DNA of 64,000 nt from JAXMHQ01 sp046346665 (GTDB lineage Bacteria > Verrucomicrobiota > Verrucomicrobiia > Limisphaerales > JAXMHQ01), in assembly GCA_046346665.1 (NCBI GenBank), contig JAXMHQ010000002.1:128990-192989 (forward strand). Reading direction: 5' to 3'. This document shows positions 50,068 to 59,677 of this stretch, in pieces. Each line of letters starts with the position of its first letter. The stretch's first letter is position 1. Below the pieces are notes generated by a model. The model ran no database searches. It was not told the origin of the DNA and saw only the letters and a program-made list of their open reading frames with translations. Both the position numbers and the translations under genes were made by a program.

Positions 50068-51393
50068 ATGCAGACTGAAGCGAACATCCTCTCCAAATCC
50101 ATGAACCCGGCGACCGCGCCGGCTGCGTCTCCCAAACGAGTGTTGTCCGTGGACGCTTTGCGCGGGTTCGACATGTTCTGGATCATCGGCGCGAGTCCGA
50201 TGGTTTACGGCTTGAATCAAATGACCCACGACGGTTTGACGGCCTTCATGGTCCGGCAACTGGAACACGCCGACTGGGATGGCTTTCATGCCCTGGACCT
50301 GGTCTTTCCGCTCTTCATTTTTATCATGGGCGTGTCCATGGTCTTCTCCCTGTCCCGAACCCTCATGCAGGTCGGAAGGAAGGAAGCGTTGAAGCGGATT
50401 TTCCGCCGCAGTTTGCTGCTTTTTGTCCTGGGCGTTTTTTGCAACGGCGGGTTGATCCACCGCTGGCCGGATGTCCGCATCGCCGGGGTGCTCAACCGCA
50501 TCGCAATCGTTTATTTTTTTGCCGGCCTGCTTTTCTGCTTTTTCAAACCGCGGACGCTGCTCGCCATCTGCGCGGGATTGCTCGCCGGATATTGGGCGCT
50601 GATGAGCTTGTTTCCCATCAGGAACATTCAACTGGAAAGAAGCAACCTGCTGGAACTGGCACAGCGAAACGGTGACGCACAAATGGCGGCGCTTTTCACG
50701 GCCACGAATTGGGTCAATCCCTCCGCAGTCAAGGACAGCCCAGCGTGGGCGGCGGCAAAAACCCTGTACGACGGCACCACCAACCGCATTACCAACCAAT
50801 ACCGTCCGGGGTTGAACGTGTCCGATCACTTCGATTTCAAATATCTACCGGGCTACAAGTATGACGACTTTGCCGATCCCGAAGGCTGCCTGAGCACGCT
50901 ACCCGCCGTGGCGAGCTGTTTGCTGGGCATTTTCGCCGGCTTGCTCCTCCAGAATCAACGCGTCCCGGACCGGCGCAAGGTGATTTACCTGTTTGCATTC
51001 GGAATCGCGGGCGCCGCGCTGGGCTGGCTCTTGGGAATGCAATTTCCAGTGATCAAGAGAATCTGGACTTCGTCGTTCGTCCTGGTGGCCGGTGGTTACA
51101 GCGCGATTCTCCTGGGCGCCTTTTACCTCGTGGTGGACGTGTGGCGCTTTCAGCGCTGGTGCCAGCCCTTTGTGTGGATCGGCATGAATTCCATCACCAT
51201 TTATGTCGCGGAAAGCATCATCGGCGGATTCAGCAATCCCGCCGGACGGCTGGCCGGTGGCGACGTGAAATACTTTCTGGACACTTGTGTGACCCGGGGA
51301 TTTGGAGACTTGGCGGTTTCCCTGGTGGGCCTGCTCCTCGCCTTCTGGTTCGTCCGGACCCTCTACCGCCACAAGGTTTTCATCCGGTTATAA
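50068..51393 (+). CDS. DUF5009 multi-pass membrane protein, NagX/HGSNAT-like
   Basis: This 441-residue protein has about ten membrane helices. It begins SVDALRGFDMFWIIGA and continues WDGFHALDLVFPLFIFIMGVSM, the signature of the DUF5009 family related to heparan-alpha-glucosaminide N-acetyltransferase. The C-terminus (FVWIGMNSITIYVAESII) is also typical. It may acetylate or transport amino sugars across the inner membrane, consistent with the hexosaminidase and symporter nearby. It is separated from the response regulator by 60 bases. An ATG at 50101 is an alternative start. Confidence 0.88.
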   Translation: MQTEANILSKSMNPATAPAASPKRVLSVDALRGFDMFWIIGASPMVYGLNQMTHDGLTAFMVRQLEHADWDGFHALDLVFPLFIFIMGVSMVFSLSRTLMQVGRKEALKRIFRRSLLLFVLGVFCNGGLIHRWPDVRIAGVLNRIAIVYFFAGLLFCFFKPRTLLAICAGLLAGYWALMSLFPIRNIQLERSNLLELAQRNGDAQMAALFTATNWVNPSAVKDSPAWAAAKTLYDGTTNRITNQYRPGLNVSDHFDFKYLPGYKYDDFADPEGCLSTLPAVASCLLGIFAGLLLQNQRVPDRRKVIYLFAFGIAGAALGWLLGMQFPVIKRIWTSSFVLVAGGYSAILLGAFYLVVDVWRFQRWCQPFVWIGMNSITIYVAESIIGGFSNPAGRLAGGDVKYFLDTCVTRGFGDLAVSLVGLLLAFWFVRTLYRHKVFIRL

Positions 51394-51406
51394 CTGCCGG
51401 GCGCGG

Positions 51407-51877
51407 TCACTCGCCAGGAAGCTTCAGCCGGTAGAAGGTTGCCGGGTACGTGGAATCGATCGGGAACGTCATTTGATTTGTCGTCGTTGAGTTCGCCACA
51501 TCGCGCCATCCACCTGGAATCAAACTGTTGGTCTGCATTTGCAGCGTCCAACCGGTGTGATCCGCCGCCCAGTTCAACGTCAACTGGCCGCCGGCAACCG
51601 AGAACAGGAGGTTCGTCGGTGCGGTGGAAGTCACGAACAACAGGCCATGCCCCGGCGACCAGACCCAGCGTTTGTTCCCGGAGAGCGGCGGCAGATTCGT
51701 TGCCGCGAAGTTGCCGCTGAAGCTGGACGCGCTGAACAAGACAAAGGAGTCCCCGGCCGCCGGTTCGCCCGTCCCGATGTTGGTTACAACAAGTGTGCCG
51801 GCGTAGGTCAGCGGTTGACCGCTGACGACGAGTTTGTCTGCGGTCGGCGAAACACCTGAACTGATTTCCATCAGCAC
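51407..51877 (-). pseudogene. C-terminal fragment of a beta-strand repeat secreted protein
   Basis: This 156-residue frame carries LMEISSGVSPTADKLVVSGQPLTYAGTLVVTNIG and FVLFSASSFSGNFAATNLPPLSGNKRWVW, the standard end of autotransporter-associated beta-strand proteins, then FYRLKLPGE. It lacks a start of its own and overlaps the end of the longer frame at 51871-53754. A single-base deletion near 51897-51901 (minus strand CTGAAC-C) separates the two. The join would read LTLNPVALARGQVLMEIS. Confidence 0.8.
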
Positions 51878-53754
51878 CTGGCCTCGAGCGAGGGCGACCG
51901 GTTCAGGGTCAGCGTTCCCGGCCCGCCGGCCCCGGGTGCCAGAGTGCCGCCGCTCTGGAGATTCACCGCACCGCCGACGCTGCCCAGGCCGCCCAGCGTG
52001 GTGCCGGATGACACCGTAACGACATTGGTCCCGACCGAGCCGTTGACGAGAAGCGTGCCGGCGTTGATGGTCGTAATGCCGGTGTAATTGTTGGCATAGG
52101 CCAGGATCAGTGTGCCGAAACCGTTCTTGAACAGGCCCCCGTTATTCCTGACGGCGCCAACGCGTCCGTTCATGACGACCGTGTTGCCTGCGTCCACCGT
52201 GATCAAGGCCGGCACCACGTCGCGCGTGGAGAGCCCGATGTTAATTGTATTCGTGCCTGTGCCGGAGGAACTGATGCTGTAAGTGTAGAAATCCTGGCTG
52301 GCGGGGTTGCCGGCGATGGTCCAGCCGCCGGTGACAAATTGAACGCTGTTGATGGACGTTTCGCCCGAGGCGGCGGACACGGCGTGCGGAGTGATGACCG
52401 CGCCGTCGAAGTAAGCGAAGTTCCCGCTATCCAGGTTGCCGGGCGGCGGGCCGGCAGGATTCCAATTGCTGGAGGTGCTCCAGAGGGCGTCGCCGCCGGC
52501 ATTGTTCCAAATGTAGCGCCCCGGCTCATTCAGCGGGTAGAGACCATTCGAGTATCTGCTGTTGCCGGTGTAAAGATTCGCGGTGCCCGGCGGATTGACG
52601 ACGCGGGCGTTGACTGCGCCTGTGGGGATGCCTATGAGCCACTGGCCATTTGGGCCAAGGCTGGAGAGGTCGAGGGTTTGAACGACGCCGCCCGATCCGT
52701 TCAGAAATTCCAGCGAGAATCCGGTGGCATCGTCGTTGCCAAGATTCCAAACGGCAAGCTGCCCGACGGTATTGGCGGCCAGATAAATGACCGGCTTGAG
52801 GAAATAGTCCTCGATGGCCTGGTCACAGGCGTTCAGGACAGTTGAAAGCACGGGAGGCGAGAAGGAGTTGGTCATCGGCGCGAAGATGGCAATGCCGTTC
52901 GCCTCCGGCGCGACCAGACGCAGCAGCGCCATGTCGGCCCGCACCGCGGCCTCATTGGTCAGCGGCGCGGTGCCCGGCCAAATCCCGACAATGGCCTGGC
53001 CCTGCAGGTCATACGATCGCACCGGCGCCCAATGGGTGACGTGCTGGTTCCAGTTGCCGCTGTAATCCTCGATCAGGACGGTAACGTTGTTGGATTTCAA
53101 GAGCGCGGCGCCGGCGGTAAAATCCCCGCCGAAACCTTCCGACCAGAGGCTGATGGAATAGTTCGTGCCTTGCGCCTGCCGCACGATGGCGATCGCCTGG
53201 AGAATTGGATCGGTCGGGAAACCGGCGTCACAATAGGCCTCATCAATCGCCATGCCGTCGGTCGAGTAGGCATAACTCCAGCCGTTGACCCAGTCCGCGG
53301 CATTGGTCCAGTAATTCCCATCCACGCCGCGCGAATACGCTTCCCCGCCGGCCCAATCCACGCCCGCGACACCGCGCACCTGCCAGGCGTTGTCCCGCTG
53401 CATGACGACGGTGACGTTCGTCTGAGCCGGGGTGCAACTCCACCAATGGAAGGTCATTCGTCGCGCGGTCACCCACATCGTCCGGGTCGATGCGCCGGAG
53501 GAGATGAAATATTTACCATAACGCGAGGGCGTCCATACGGCCTGGCTTTGGGCGTTGACCGCAAGGTGCGTCGTGGCGGCGTGCGCATCGGTGATGTGGA
53601 TCAGGCCGCCGGGAGGCAATCCCGGCACGGTGATGGTCACGGCCTGGTTCGTGACGGGCATGGCGTCGGAGACTTGAATCGTCTGGCCATCGGCTGTGCC
53701 GCAAATGATCAGGCACGACACCAGGACAAAGAGTGCTAATACTTTTGTTTTCAT
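51871..53754 (-). CDS. Secreted beta-strand repeat protein (frameshifted N-terminal part)
   Basis: This 627-residue protein has a signal peptide (about 1-23, GTADGQ). A large N-terminal domain (about 25-350) resembles secreted glycan-active enzymes or binding proteins (GVDWAGGEAYSRGVDGNYWTNAADWVNGWSYAYSTDGMAIDEAYCDAGFP). Autotransporter-associated beta-strand repeats follow from about residue 430 (GRYIWNNAGGDALWSTSSNWNP; NGFGTLILAYANNYTGITTINAGTLLVNGSVG). It ends prematurely at SPSLEARC, and the expected continuation lies in the next frame. It is probably cell-surface or secreted. It is transcribed just after the SSS symporter gene. Confidence 0.85.
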   Translation of the reverse strand: MKTKVLALFVLVSCLIICGTADGQTIQVSDAMPVTNQAVTITVPGLPPGGLIHITDAHAATTHLAVNAQSQAVWTPSRYGKYFISSGASTRTMWVTARRMTFHWWSCTPAQTNVTVVMQRDNAWQVRGVAGVDWAGGEAYSRGVDGNYWTNAADWVNGWSYAYSTDGMAIDEAYCDAGFPTDPILQAIAIVRQAQGTNYSISLWSEGFGGDFTAGAALLKSNNVTVLIEDYSGNWNQHVTHWAPVRSYDLQGQAIVGIWPGTAPLTNEAAVRADMALLRLVAPEANGIAIFAPMTNSFSPPVLSTVLNACDQAIEDYFLKPVIYLAANTVGQLAVWNLGNDDATGFSLEFLNGSGGVVQTLDLSSLGPNGQWLIGIPTGAVNARVVNPPGTANLYTGNSRYSNGLYPLNEPGRYIWNNAGGDALWSTSSNWNPAGPPPGNLDSGNFAYFDGAVITPHAVSAASGETSINSVQFVTGGWTIAGNPASQDFYTYSISSSGTGTNTINIGLSTRDVVPALITVDAGNTVVMNGRVGAVRNNGGLFKNGFGTLILAYANNYTGITTINAGTLLVNGSVGTNVVTVSSGTTLGGLGSVGGAVNLQSGGTLAPGAGGPGTLTLNRSPSLEARC

Positions 53755-53755
53755 C

Positions 53756-55606
53756 TTATCTGTTGCATGGCTTGCTCCAGAGATGATTTACGACATAGAG
53801 CAGCACGCCGCCACTAATAAGGAAAAGTCCCGTCAACAGCCACGCCGGCCCGGTTCGTCCGTAAAGAAAATTCCCGATGGCGAACAACGATGACCAGATC
53901 ATCGCGCAGCCAGACACCCACCCCGCCGTCGCCATGCCCATGTGGTCGCCATGCAACGACGCCTCCGCGCCGGTCACTCCCGCTTCGCGCCGCACCTTTT
54001 CCCAGCCCGGCCCCGCCGGATGCACCTTCCTGTAAAACTCAACCAGTTTGTCCCGGTCTGTTTGGGGCGTCAAATACGCCGCCAGCAGCCAGCAGATCGT
54101 CGTGAAGCCAACCTGCAGAATGGTCGTCTGCGCAAAGCCCAGATGCGGCAGCACGCCGATTTTCGTCAGATACGGAAATCCTGCCGCGCTGACCAGCGAT
54201 GCCCCCATGGCCGCCACCTCGCACCACGCCGATACCCGCCACCAGAACCACCGCACGATGTAAAGCAACCCGGTGCCGGCCCCGATCGAGAGCAGAATCT
54301 GAAACGCCTGCTGAGCCGAACTCATTTGCAGGCTCAGAATCGCCGCCACAACGTACAGAAGGATTGTGCAGAGGCGCCCCGCGTTCACGTAATGCCTTTC
54401 CGATGCGTTCCGGGTGATGAAACGCCGGTAGAAATCGTGAACCAGATAGGAAGAGCCCCAATTCAAATGAGTGAGAATGGTCGATGAATTCGCCGCAATC
54501 AATCCGCCCACCATCAGCCCCACGAAACCTGCCGGCAAAAAAGTCAGCATCGCCGGAAACGCGCTGTCGTGACCGATCAAATTCGGATCCGCGTTCGGAA
54601 ACGCCGCCTTGATGGATTGGAGGTCGGGAAAAACAATGATCGAGCAGAGCGCGGTGATGATCCAGGGCCAGGGCCGCAACACGTAGTGCGCGAAATTGAA
54701 AAACAACGTTCCTCCCAGCGAATCCTTTTCCGACTTTGACGCCAGCATTCGTTGCGCGATGTAGCTGCCGCCGCCCGGCTCGGCGCCCGGGTACCAGTTT
54801 GCCCACCAGCCGATCGCGATGGGCATGATGAAAACCATCAGCGCCAGTTGCGGCAGCGAGAAGTTCGGCAGAATATCCAGGATGGGCTGGCCATGGCCGT
54901 CGATGGCCGACATCACGGGCTGCGCGTTGTCGGGCGTCACCACTTGCAGCTTCCCGAGTTTGTCGATCAATGCGCCGAGACCTCCGACCTGTTTCAGGGA
55001 AAAGTATGCCGCGGCGAACACGGCGGTCATCTTGATGAAGAACTGGATCATATCTATGACCAGCACGCCCCACAGACCGGAGTGCGACGCGAACGCCACG
55101 TTCAACAAACCGCAGATCAAAATCGTTTTCCACGGGGGCATGCCGAACAGGATGTTGGCGATTTTGCATGCCGCCAACGTCACCATGCCCATGATGAAGC
55201 AGTTGAAAAAAAGGCCGAGATAGACAGCTCGAAACCCTCTCACCACCGAGGCCGCCCTCCCGGAGTAGCGCAATTCGTAAAACTCCAGGTCCGTCATCAC
55301 TCCGGAACGCCGCCAGAGCCGGGCGAAGAAAAATACGGTCGCAACTCCCGTGAGCACGAACGCCCACCATTGCCAATTGCCCGCCACCCCGAATTTGCGC
55401 ACCTGTTCCGTCACCCAGTTCGGGGTGTCGCTGCTGAACGTCGTCGCCACCATCGAAAGCCCGGCCAGCCACCAGGGCACGGACCGGCCCGAAGCGAAAA
55501 ACTCCGAGGTGCTTTTTCCCGCGCGCTTCCCAAAAAACAACGCCGGCACAAAACAAACCACCAGCGTTCCGAGAACAACGCACCAGTCTAGCAGTTGGAG
55601 CTTCAT
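53756..55606 (-). CDS. Sodium:solute symporter (SSS family)
   Basis: This 616-residue membrane protein has about 13 helices and SSS signatures such as SMVATTFSSDTPNWVTEQVRKFG and AAFPAMLTFLPAGFVGLMVGGLIAANSSTILTHLNWGSSYLVHDFYRRF. It imports a sugar or amino sugar with Na+. It lies downstream of GH172 and GH20 on the same strand and upstream of the beta-strand repeat gene, forming a glycan-uptake group. The ATG at 55606 gives the conserved N-terminus MKLQLLDWCVVLGTL. Substrate specificity is not readable from the sequence. Confidence 0.9.
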   Translation of the reverse strand: MKLQLLDWCVVLGTLVVCFVPALFFGKRAGKSTSEFFASGRSVPWWLAGLSMVATTFSSDTPNWVTEQVRKFGVAGNWQWWAFVLTGVATVFFFARLWRRSGVMTDLEFYELRYSGRAASVVRGFRAVYLGLFFNCFIMGMVTLAACKIANILFGMPPWKTILICGLLNVAFASHSGLWGVLVIDMIQFFIKMTAVFAAAYFSLKQVGGLGALIDKLGKLQVVTPDNAQPVMSAIDGHGQPILDILPNFSLPQLALMVFIMPIAIGWWANWYPGAEPGGGSYIAQRMLASKSEKDSLGGTLFFNFAHYVLRPWPWIITALCSIIVFPDLQSIKAAFPNADPNLIGHDSAFPAMLTFLPAGFVGLMVGGLIAANSSTILTHLNWGSSYLVHDFYRRFITRNASERHYVNAGRLCTILLYVVAAILSLQMSSAQQAFQILLSIGAGTGLLYIVRWFWWRVSAWCEVAAMGASLVSAAGFPYLTKIGVLPHLGFAQTTILQVGFTTICWLLAAYLTPQTDRDKLVEFYRKVHPAGPGWEKVRREAGVTGAEASLHGDHMGMATAGWVSGCAMIWSSLFAIGNFLYGRTGPAWLLTGLFLISGGVLLYVVNHLWSKPCNR

Positions 55607-55728
55607 AGAGTGTTCATAACTCCGGCCAACGACAATACCTCGCTCCGGCTGCCGCGTGTTTTGACTTGATCGAAACAGCCCCGTGGCTGAAACGCATTCC
55701 GGGCTGTGTAAAATGCAGGACCGGGTTC

Positions 55729-56886
55729 CTATTGTTGCGGCCGCCAATCCAGCCGGTCGCGATCAGGCAACGATGGAAATTTTGCGTGCGGCTCGGTTTG
55801 ATACCAGAACGCAACGGACGCGATGTCGTCCTGCAACTGCAAATAGCGGTCCCCTTCCCAGCCAAGCGCTTGAATCGTGATCCTCAAATCTTTTTTGAAC
55901 CGGATGGGATCGGCAATGTGCCAGCGATAAAGTCCAAATCGCTGGCCCGGTTCGTAAGCTTTGTCTGCAGGCAGCACCTGCGCCAGGCCGGTATATGGCG
56001 TTGAGAAAACCGTGTAGCGATGCTTTCCGTCGGGACCTTTGGTGTCGAAATTATACGAGCCGCAAAAGTAGTCTTCCGTCCCGGTTCCGCAAATCGTCGG
56101 GAAATCCCTGTCGCCATCGAGATAGAATTTGATTTCACCCTCCCCCCACCAGCCCGGACTGCGGGCTTCCCAGGCGAGATAGGTTCCCACGTAGAGGCCG
56201 GCGCCCTTCACACCATCCAGGATCGTATAGAGGCCCTTGGTTTTCAGCGGCGATTCCCGTCGAAACTGCGCGTGCAGGTAGGCCGCGTCGCCGGGCAGTT
56301 GTGTCAGCGCATAATTGATCTGGTAGTACAGGGTCATGTCCTTGTCGTCGAGATTCTCGAAGGTCACCCGCGCTTTCTTGCGGAACGGCATCGGCCAATA
56401 GCAATTAAATGCTTTGCCCGGGTTCACGCATACCGCAAGAGAATTGACCTGGGCATACTCGCCGAGGCCGCAGGCAAAGAAATCGCCGACGGGCACTTCG
56501 ATCGAAGGATCCGTTTCGTCGTCCCAATAGAACCTGAGAATCGAGCGCCGCCAGTTCCCGGTGGGCGTCATCCAAATCTGCTGGATCAGCCCCGGGCCCG
56601 AAATGTCGGCCAGGGTGAAAGTGGACTTGGATTTCACAACCACAAACGGCGAAATTTTCCATCCCTGTCCCAGGTTCCCGGAGGCACTGAGCGCGGGACC
56701 ATTCGTGGACATGCCGCCGCGTCCCTTTTCGCCGGTGAAATTCTCCGGGCTGACCGAACGCGATTCGGCATCGGTCACGCGGTAAAGATCGCCCAGGCCT
56801 CCCACGATGGTTTGAGCCGAAAGCGTTGAGCTGGATAGACAGCAGATTGCAAACGCAATCCGAAGACGATGGATGGAGGTTTTCAT
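55729..56886 (-). CDS. DUF2961 (GH172-type) glycoside hydrolase, secreted
   Basis: This 385-residue protein has a signal peptide (about 1-24) and the DUF2961 fold: SGPGLIQQIWMTPTGNWRRSILRFYWDDETDPSIEVPVGDFFACG, LYYQINYAL, GEGEIKFYLDGDRDFPTICGTGTEDYFCGSYNF and LYRWHIADPIRFKKDLRITIQALGW. The GTGTEDYF motif is highly conserved. The family includes fructofuranosidases and other exo-glycosidases. It sits between the GH20 hexosaminidase and the SSS symporter on the same strand, supporting a degradation-import unit. Confidence 0.9.
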   Translation of the reverse strand: MKTSIHRLRIAFAICCLSSSTLSAQTIVGGLGDLYRVTDAESRSVSPENFTGEKGRGGMSTNGPALSASGNLGQGWKISPFVVVKSKSTFTLADISGPGLIQQIWMTPTGNWRRSILRFYWDDETDPSIEVPVGDFFACGLGEYAQVNSLAVCVNPGKAFNCYWPMPFRKKARVTFENLDDKDMTLYYQINYALTQLPGDAAYLHAQFRRESPLKTKGLYTILDGVKGAGLYVGTYLAWEARSPGWWGEGEIKFYLDGDRDFPTICGTGTEDYFCGSYNFDTKGPDGKHRYTVFSTPYTGLAQVLPADKAYEPGQRFGLYRWHIADPIRFKKDLRITIQALGWEGDRYLQLQDDIASVAFWYQTEPHAKFPSLPDRDRLDWRPQQ

Positions 56887-56904
56887 TGCAAAACTATTTT
56901 GCAG

Positions 56905-58632
56905 CTATTCTGGTTTTGACTCCAGTCTTGGAGTTCCTTCAGGCGGCCGGCCATATTCGACCCCCATGGCTTTGAGGCTCGCGGCATTCAGATTCACCCG
57001 CGCGGTGAAGTCCTTGAAATCTCTTTCGGCCACCGGCGTCCAGGTCACTTCCGCAAGCGCAAGCAAACGCGGGAAGAGTGTAGCGAATACTTTTTCCTGG
57101 GGCACCTCCTCGGTCCACAAACACGCCTCGCCACCCCAGACGTGTTTCGCAGCCTCCGCCTCCAGCCCGCCCGGCAGCGGCTCAAATTGGTAAACCTTCT
57201 CCAACGGCAACAGCGGCATCCAGTCCGGTTTGCCCATGCCCGGAAATTCGGGATAGTCCAGATACACATACCGGTTCGCCGAATTGATGACATCCCATCC
57301 CTGCGTCGCGGCGAATCGGGTTCCTTCATGCCAGTTCTGGATGATGGCGTCGTGGCCGAGATCGTCCATGTCCTTCGGATCGTATCGATCACTCCGCGTT
57401 ACGGCCCAACTGATCACCCGGCGGCCTTTCGTCGCGAGGAAATCCGTGATCCGCCGCATGAAATAATTCTGCAGGTCGTGCTCGTCCTTCGCACCCACCG
57501 CCTTCATCCGCGCCTGGCAATCCGGACACTGTTCCCACGAACCCTCCGGCCGCTCGTCGCCTCCCACGTGAATGTAGGGCGAGTCAAAAAGCATTGCGAC
57601 TTCGGTCAGCACATTCTGCAGAAATTCAAAAGTCGCCTCTTTCCCCGCACAGTAGGGAAGGTTTGTGGTGTTTTTGGTGAAATAATCCAGGCCCGGTTCG
57701 CCGGGTTCAAAAGGCTTGCCGGTGCACGTCAACTGCGGAAACACATACAGCGCGGCCGCCGTGTGCGCGGGCATTTCCACTTCGGGAATCACCTCGATGT
57801 TGCGGCGCCGGGCATAGGCCACGATTTCGCGCACGTCCTCCTGTGAATACCAACCGCTGTCCCCCACCGCATTTGTCCCCCGCCAGGAACCTTTTTTTGC
57901 GAGTTCTGGATATCTTTTGATTTCCAACCGCCACGCATTCGCATCAATCAGGTGCCAGTGAAAACGGTTCAACTTGTACAAGGCCATCACGTCGAGCAGG
58001 CGTTCGATGAATTCCTTGTCCTGAAAATGCCGGCTGCTGTCCAGCATCAACCCGCGCCAGCCGAACCGGGGAAAATCCACGATCTCGACGCACGGCAACG
58101 CCAAGTTGCGGGTTGCCGGCGCGTCCGAGGCCTTCCCGGCCCCGGGTGGCAGAAGTTGCCGCAGTGTCTGGCAGCCGTAAAAAAATCCCGGCGCTGCATT
58201 GGCGCGAATCAACACCTGCTTCGGGGTGATCTGAAGACCGTAGCCCTCGTCGCCCCATTCCGGCTTTGTGCCGCGCTTTGTAAACAGGATCCCCGGCTCC
58301 TCGCCTTCATCCGCCATCAGGCCCACGGGAGGCGCGCCGCCCGCAGTTCGTGGCAGCCAACTGCCCAGAAAGGCAGCAGCTTCACGTGCATCTTCCGCAC
58401 CCGGGGCAATCCTTAGTGTCGTGGCGGGCCCCGCGTTGAACTGCCCGGCTTCCAGGGAGAGTTTCACCGGTCGGGGGATAACCGCAGGCGCAGCCCGGGG
58501 CGCCGAAGCGGCTTCCGCAGTTGGGCGTGTCTGCCCCCGGCCCAGGGAGCCCCCGGCAATCGTCAGTGCGATTGCCACCGCAACGGCGTTTCGGACCATA
58601 CGTTTTGAGCAAAGCACTTCGAAAATGAGCAT
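56905..58632 (-). CDS. GH20 beta-N-acetylhexosaminidase, exported
   Basis: This protein of about 575 residues has an export signal (MVRNAVAVAIALTIAGG) and GH20 signatures: WRGLMLDSSRHFQDKEFIERLLDVMALYKLNRFHWHLIDANAWRLEIKRYPELA, EIPEVEMPAHT-like VIPEVEMPAHTAAAL, and the catalytic Asp-Glu pair in YIHVGGDERPEGSW. It releases terminal N-acetylhexosamine from glycans or chitin oligomers. The ATG at 58632 overlaps the upstream stop as TGATG; an ATG at 58599 gives a tidier signal peptide and may be the real start. Confidence 0.92.
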   Translation of the reverse strand: MLIFEVLCSKRMVRNAVAVAIALTIAGGSLGRGQTRPTAEAASAPRAAPAVIPRPVKLSLEAGQFNAGPATTLRIAPGAEDAREAAAFLGSWLPRTAGGAPPVGLMADEGEEPGILFTKRGTKPEWGDEGYGLQITPKQVLIRANAAPGFFYGCQTLRQLLPPGAGKASDAPATRNLALPCVEIVDFPRFGWRGLMLDSSRHFQDKEFIERLLDVMALYKLNRFHWHLIDANAWRLEIKRYPELAKKGSWRGTNAVGDSGWYSQEDVREIVAYARRRNIEVIPEVEMPAHTAAALYVFPQLTCTGKPFEPGEPGLDYFTKNTTNLPYCAGKEATFEFLQNVLTEVAMLFDSPYIHVGGDERPEGSWEQCPDCQARMKAVGAKDEHDLQNYFMRRITDFLATKGRRVISWAVTRSDRYDPKDMDDLGHDAIIQNWHEGTRFAATQGWDVINSANRYVYLDYPEFPGMGKPDWMPLLPLEKVYQFEPLPGGLEAEAAKHVWGGEACLWTEEVPQEKVFATLFPRLLALAEVTWTPVAERDFKDFTARVNLNAASLKAMGVEYGRPPEGTPRLESKPE

Positions 58633-59522
58633 CAGTTGGGAACGCTGGAGTGCTCTGCCAGCCAGGTGGCATCCTCGTTGACCGCCGCGTCGGTCGTCGT
58701 GCTCGCGCCGCTTGCCGCCGCGGCGTTCAGGAACTTCACGGGAGCTATCGTAATGGTTTTGCTTCTCCACTTATGAATCTCCGAATGTCCATCCGCAAAC
58801 GAGAAGCCACAGGCCCCGTCATGACTTGAAGCCGGCAAATCAGACCACATGCTGTGTTTCACGAGATAGCCGGCCGCGGCGCCGAACGCCTGGAAAAAAC
58901 CGTCGTTGATGCTGTCGGGATGCTCGTCCAGCGTCACGAACAGGTTCGCCGCCTGGCTGATATTGCTGTATTTCGTAAACTTGCGGGAATTCGCATCAAA
59001 AGGAGCCGCTTGACCGGAAGGATCAAAGGGGCCGAAATAACAGTTCATCGAGTAGGAGCGGGACCGTTGCAGCCACTTTGCGTTACGTTGGACCGAGCTC
59101 AGATAACGGTCGGCTGGACACTTATAAATGGCAATGTTTCCACCAACATAGGCGTTGAACGGCGCCTTGGTAATGCCCACGATGTTTGTAACTTTCGGAT
59201 CCGTGCTCCAACTCATCACGTTGTTCACCCAGTTGCGGTAGGTTTGGTTGTTGATCTCCAGGGTGGTCGACACAACGCCGAAATTGTTCACGACCTTGTC
59301 ATCGTTATCCACCGAGTATTGAATCCATCCCAGCATCAATTGCCTCGCATTATTCATGCAGGAGATCGATTGCGCCCGGACCTTGGCCCTGCCCAAAGCC
59401 GGTAGCAGCAACGCCGCCAGGATCGCAATGATCGCGATCACCACCAACAGTTCAATCAATGTGAATCCATGCGCCCTCTTTCGGCGCGAAATCGAGTTAG
59501 TCAAAAGCATGCGAGCATTCAT
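58632..59522 (-). CDS. Prepilin-type N-terminal methylation protein (type II secretion-like, DG/H C-terminus)
   Basis: This protein of about 296 residues has a basic leader, then G-FTLIELLVVIAIIAILAALLLPAL (cleavage after the Gly before Phe), the hallmark of type IV pilin/pseudopilin-like proteins. The C-terminus carries ASSHDGACGFSFADGHSEIHKW, the H-DG motif of the many Planctomycete-Verrucomicrobial paralogues. It probably reaches the outer surface or a secretion pseudopilus. A 20-bp palindrome ending in GAGTGGTT lies 23 bases upstream. It overlaps the GH20 start and may be co-expressed with it. Confidence 0.88.
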   Translation of the reverse strand: MNARMLLTNSISRRKRAHGFTLIELLVVIAIIAILAALLLPALGRAKVRAQSISCMNNARQLMLGWIQYSVDNDDKVVNNFGVVSTTLEINNQTYRNWVNNVMSWSTDPKVTNIVGITKAPFNAYVGGNIAIYKCPADRYLSSVQRNAKWLQRSRSYSMNCYFGPFDPSGQAAPFDANSRKFTKYSNISQAANLFVTLDEHPDSINDGFFQAFGAAAGYLVKHSMWSDLPASSHDGACGFSFADGHSEIHKWRSKTITIAPVKFLNAAAASGASTTTDAAVNEDATWLAEHSSVPN

Positions 59523-59544
59523 ACGTCCCGGTGGATTGCCTGTA

Positions 59545-59564
59545 AACCACTCAAAGGAGTGGTT
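59545..59564. promoter_or_regulatory. 20-bp palindrome upstream of prepilin-like gene
   Basis: Perfect 8-bp inverted repeat AACCACTC-AAAG-GAGTGGTT, 23 bases from the ATG at 59522. A near-identical palindrome occurs upstream of the secreted protein at 62681-63664. It could be a dimeric regulator site, or an RNA hairpin in the leader. Confidence 0.6.
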
Positions 59565-59677
59565 CTGGAGGGTGATATTTCGAGCCCCAGTCCCCGCGCC
59601 GGCCCCCGCGAGGGCGGGGCAAAGCGACGGATCCTTCAAAACGGGAGGCGTGGAATGGGTGTTCACAACAGAGACTG

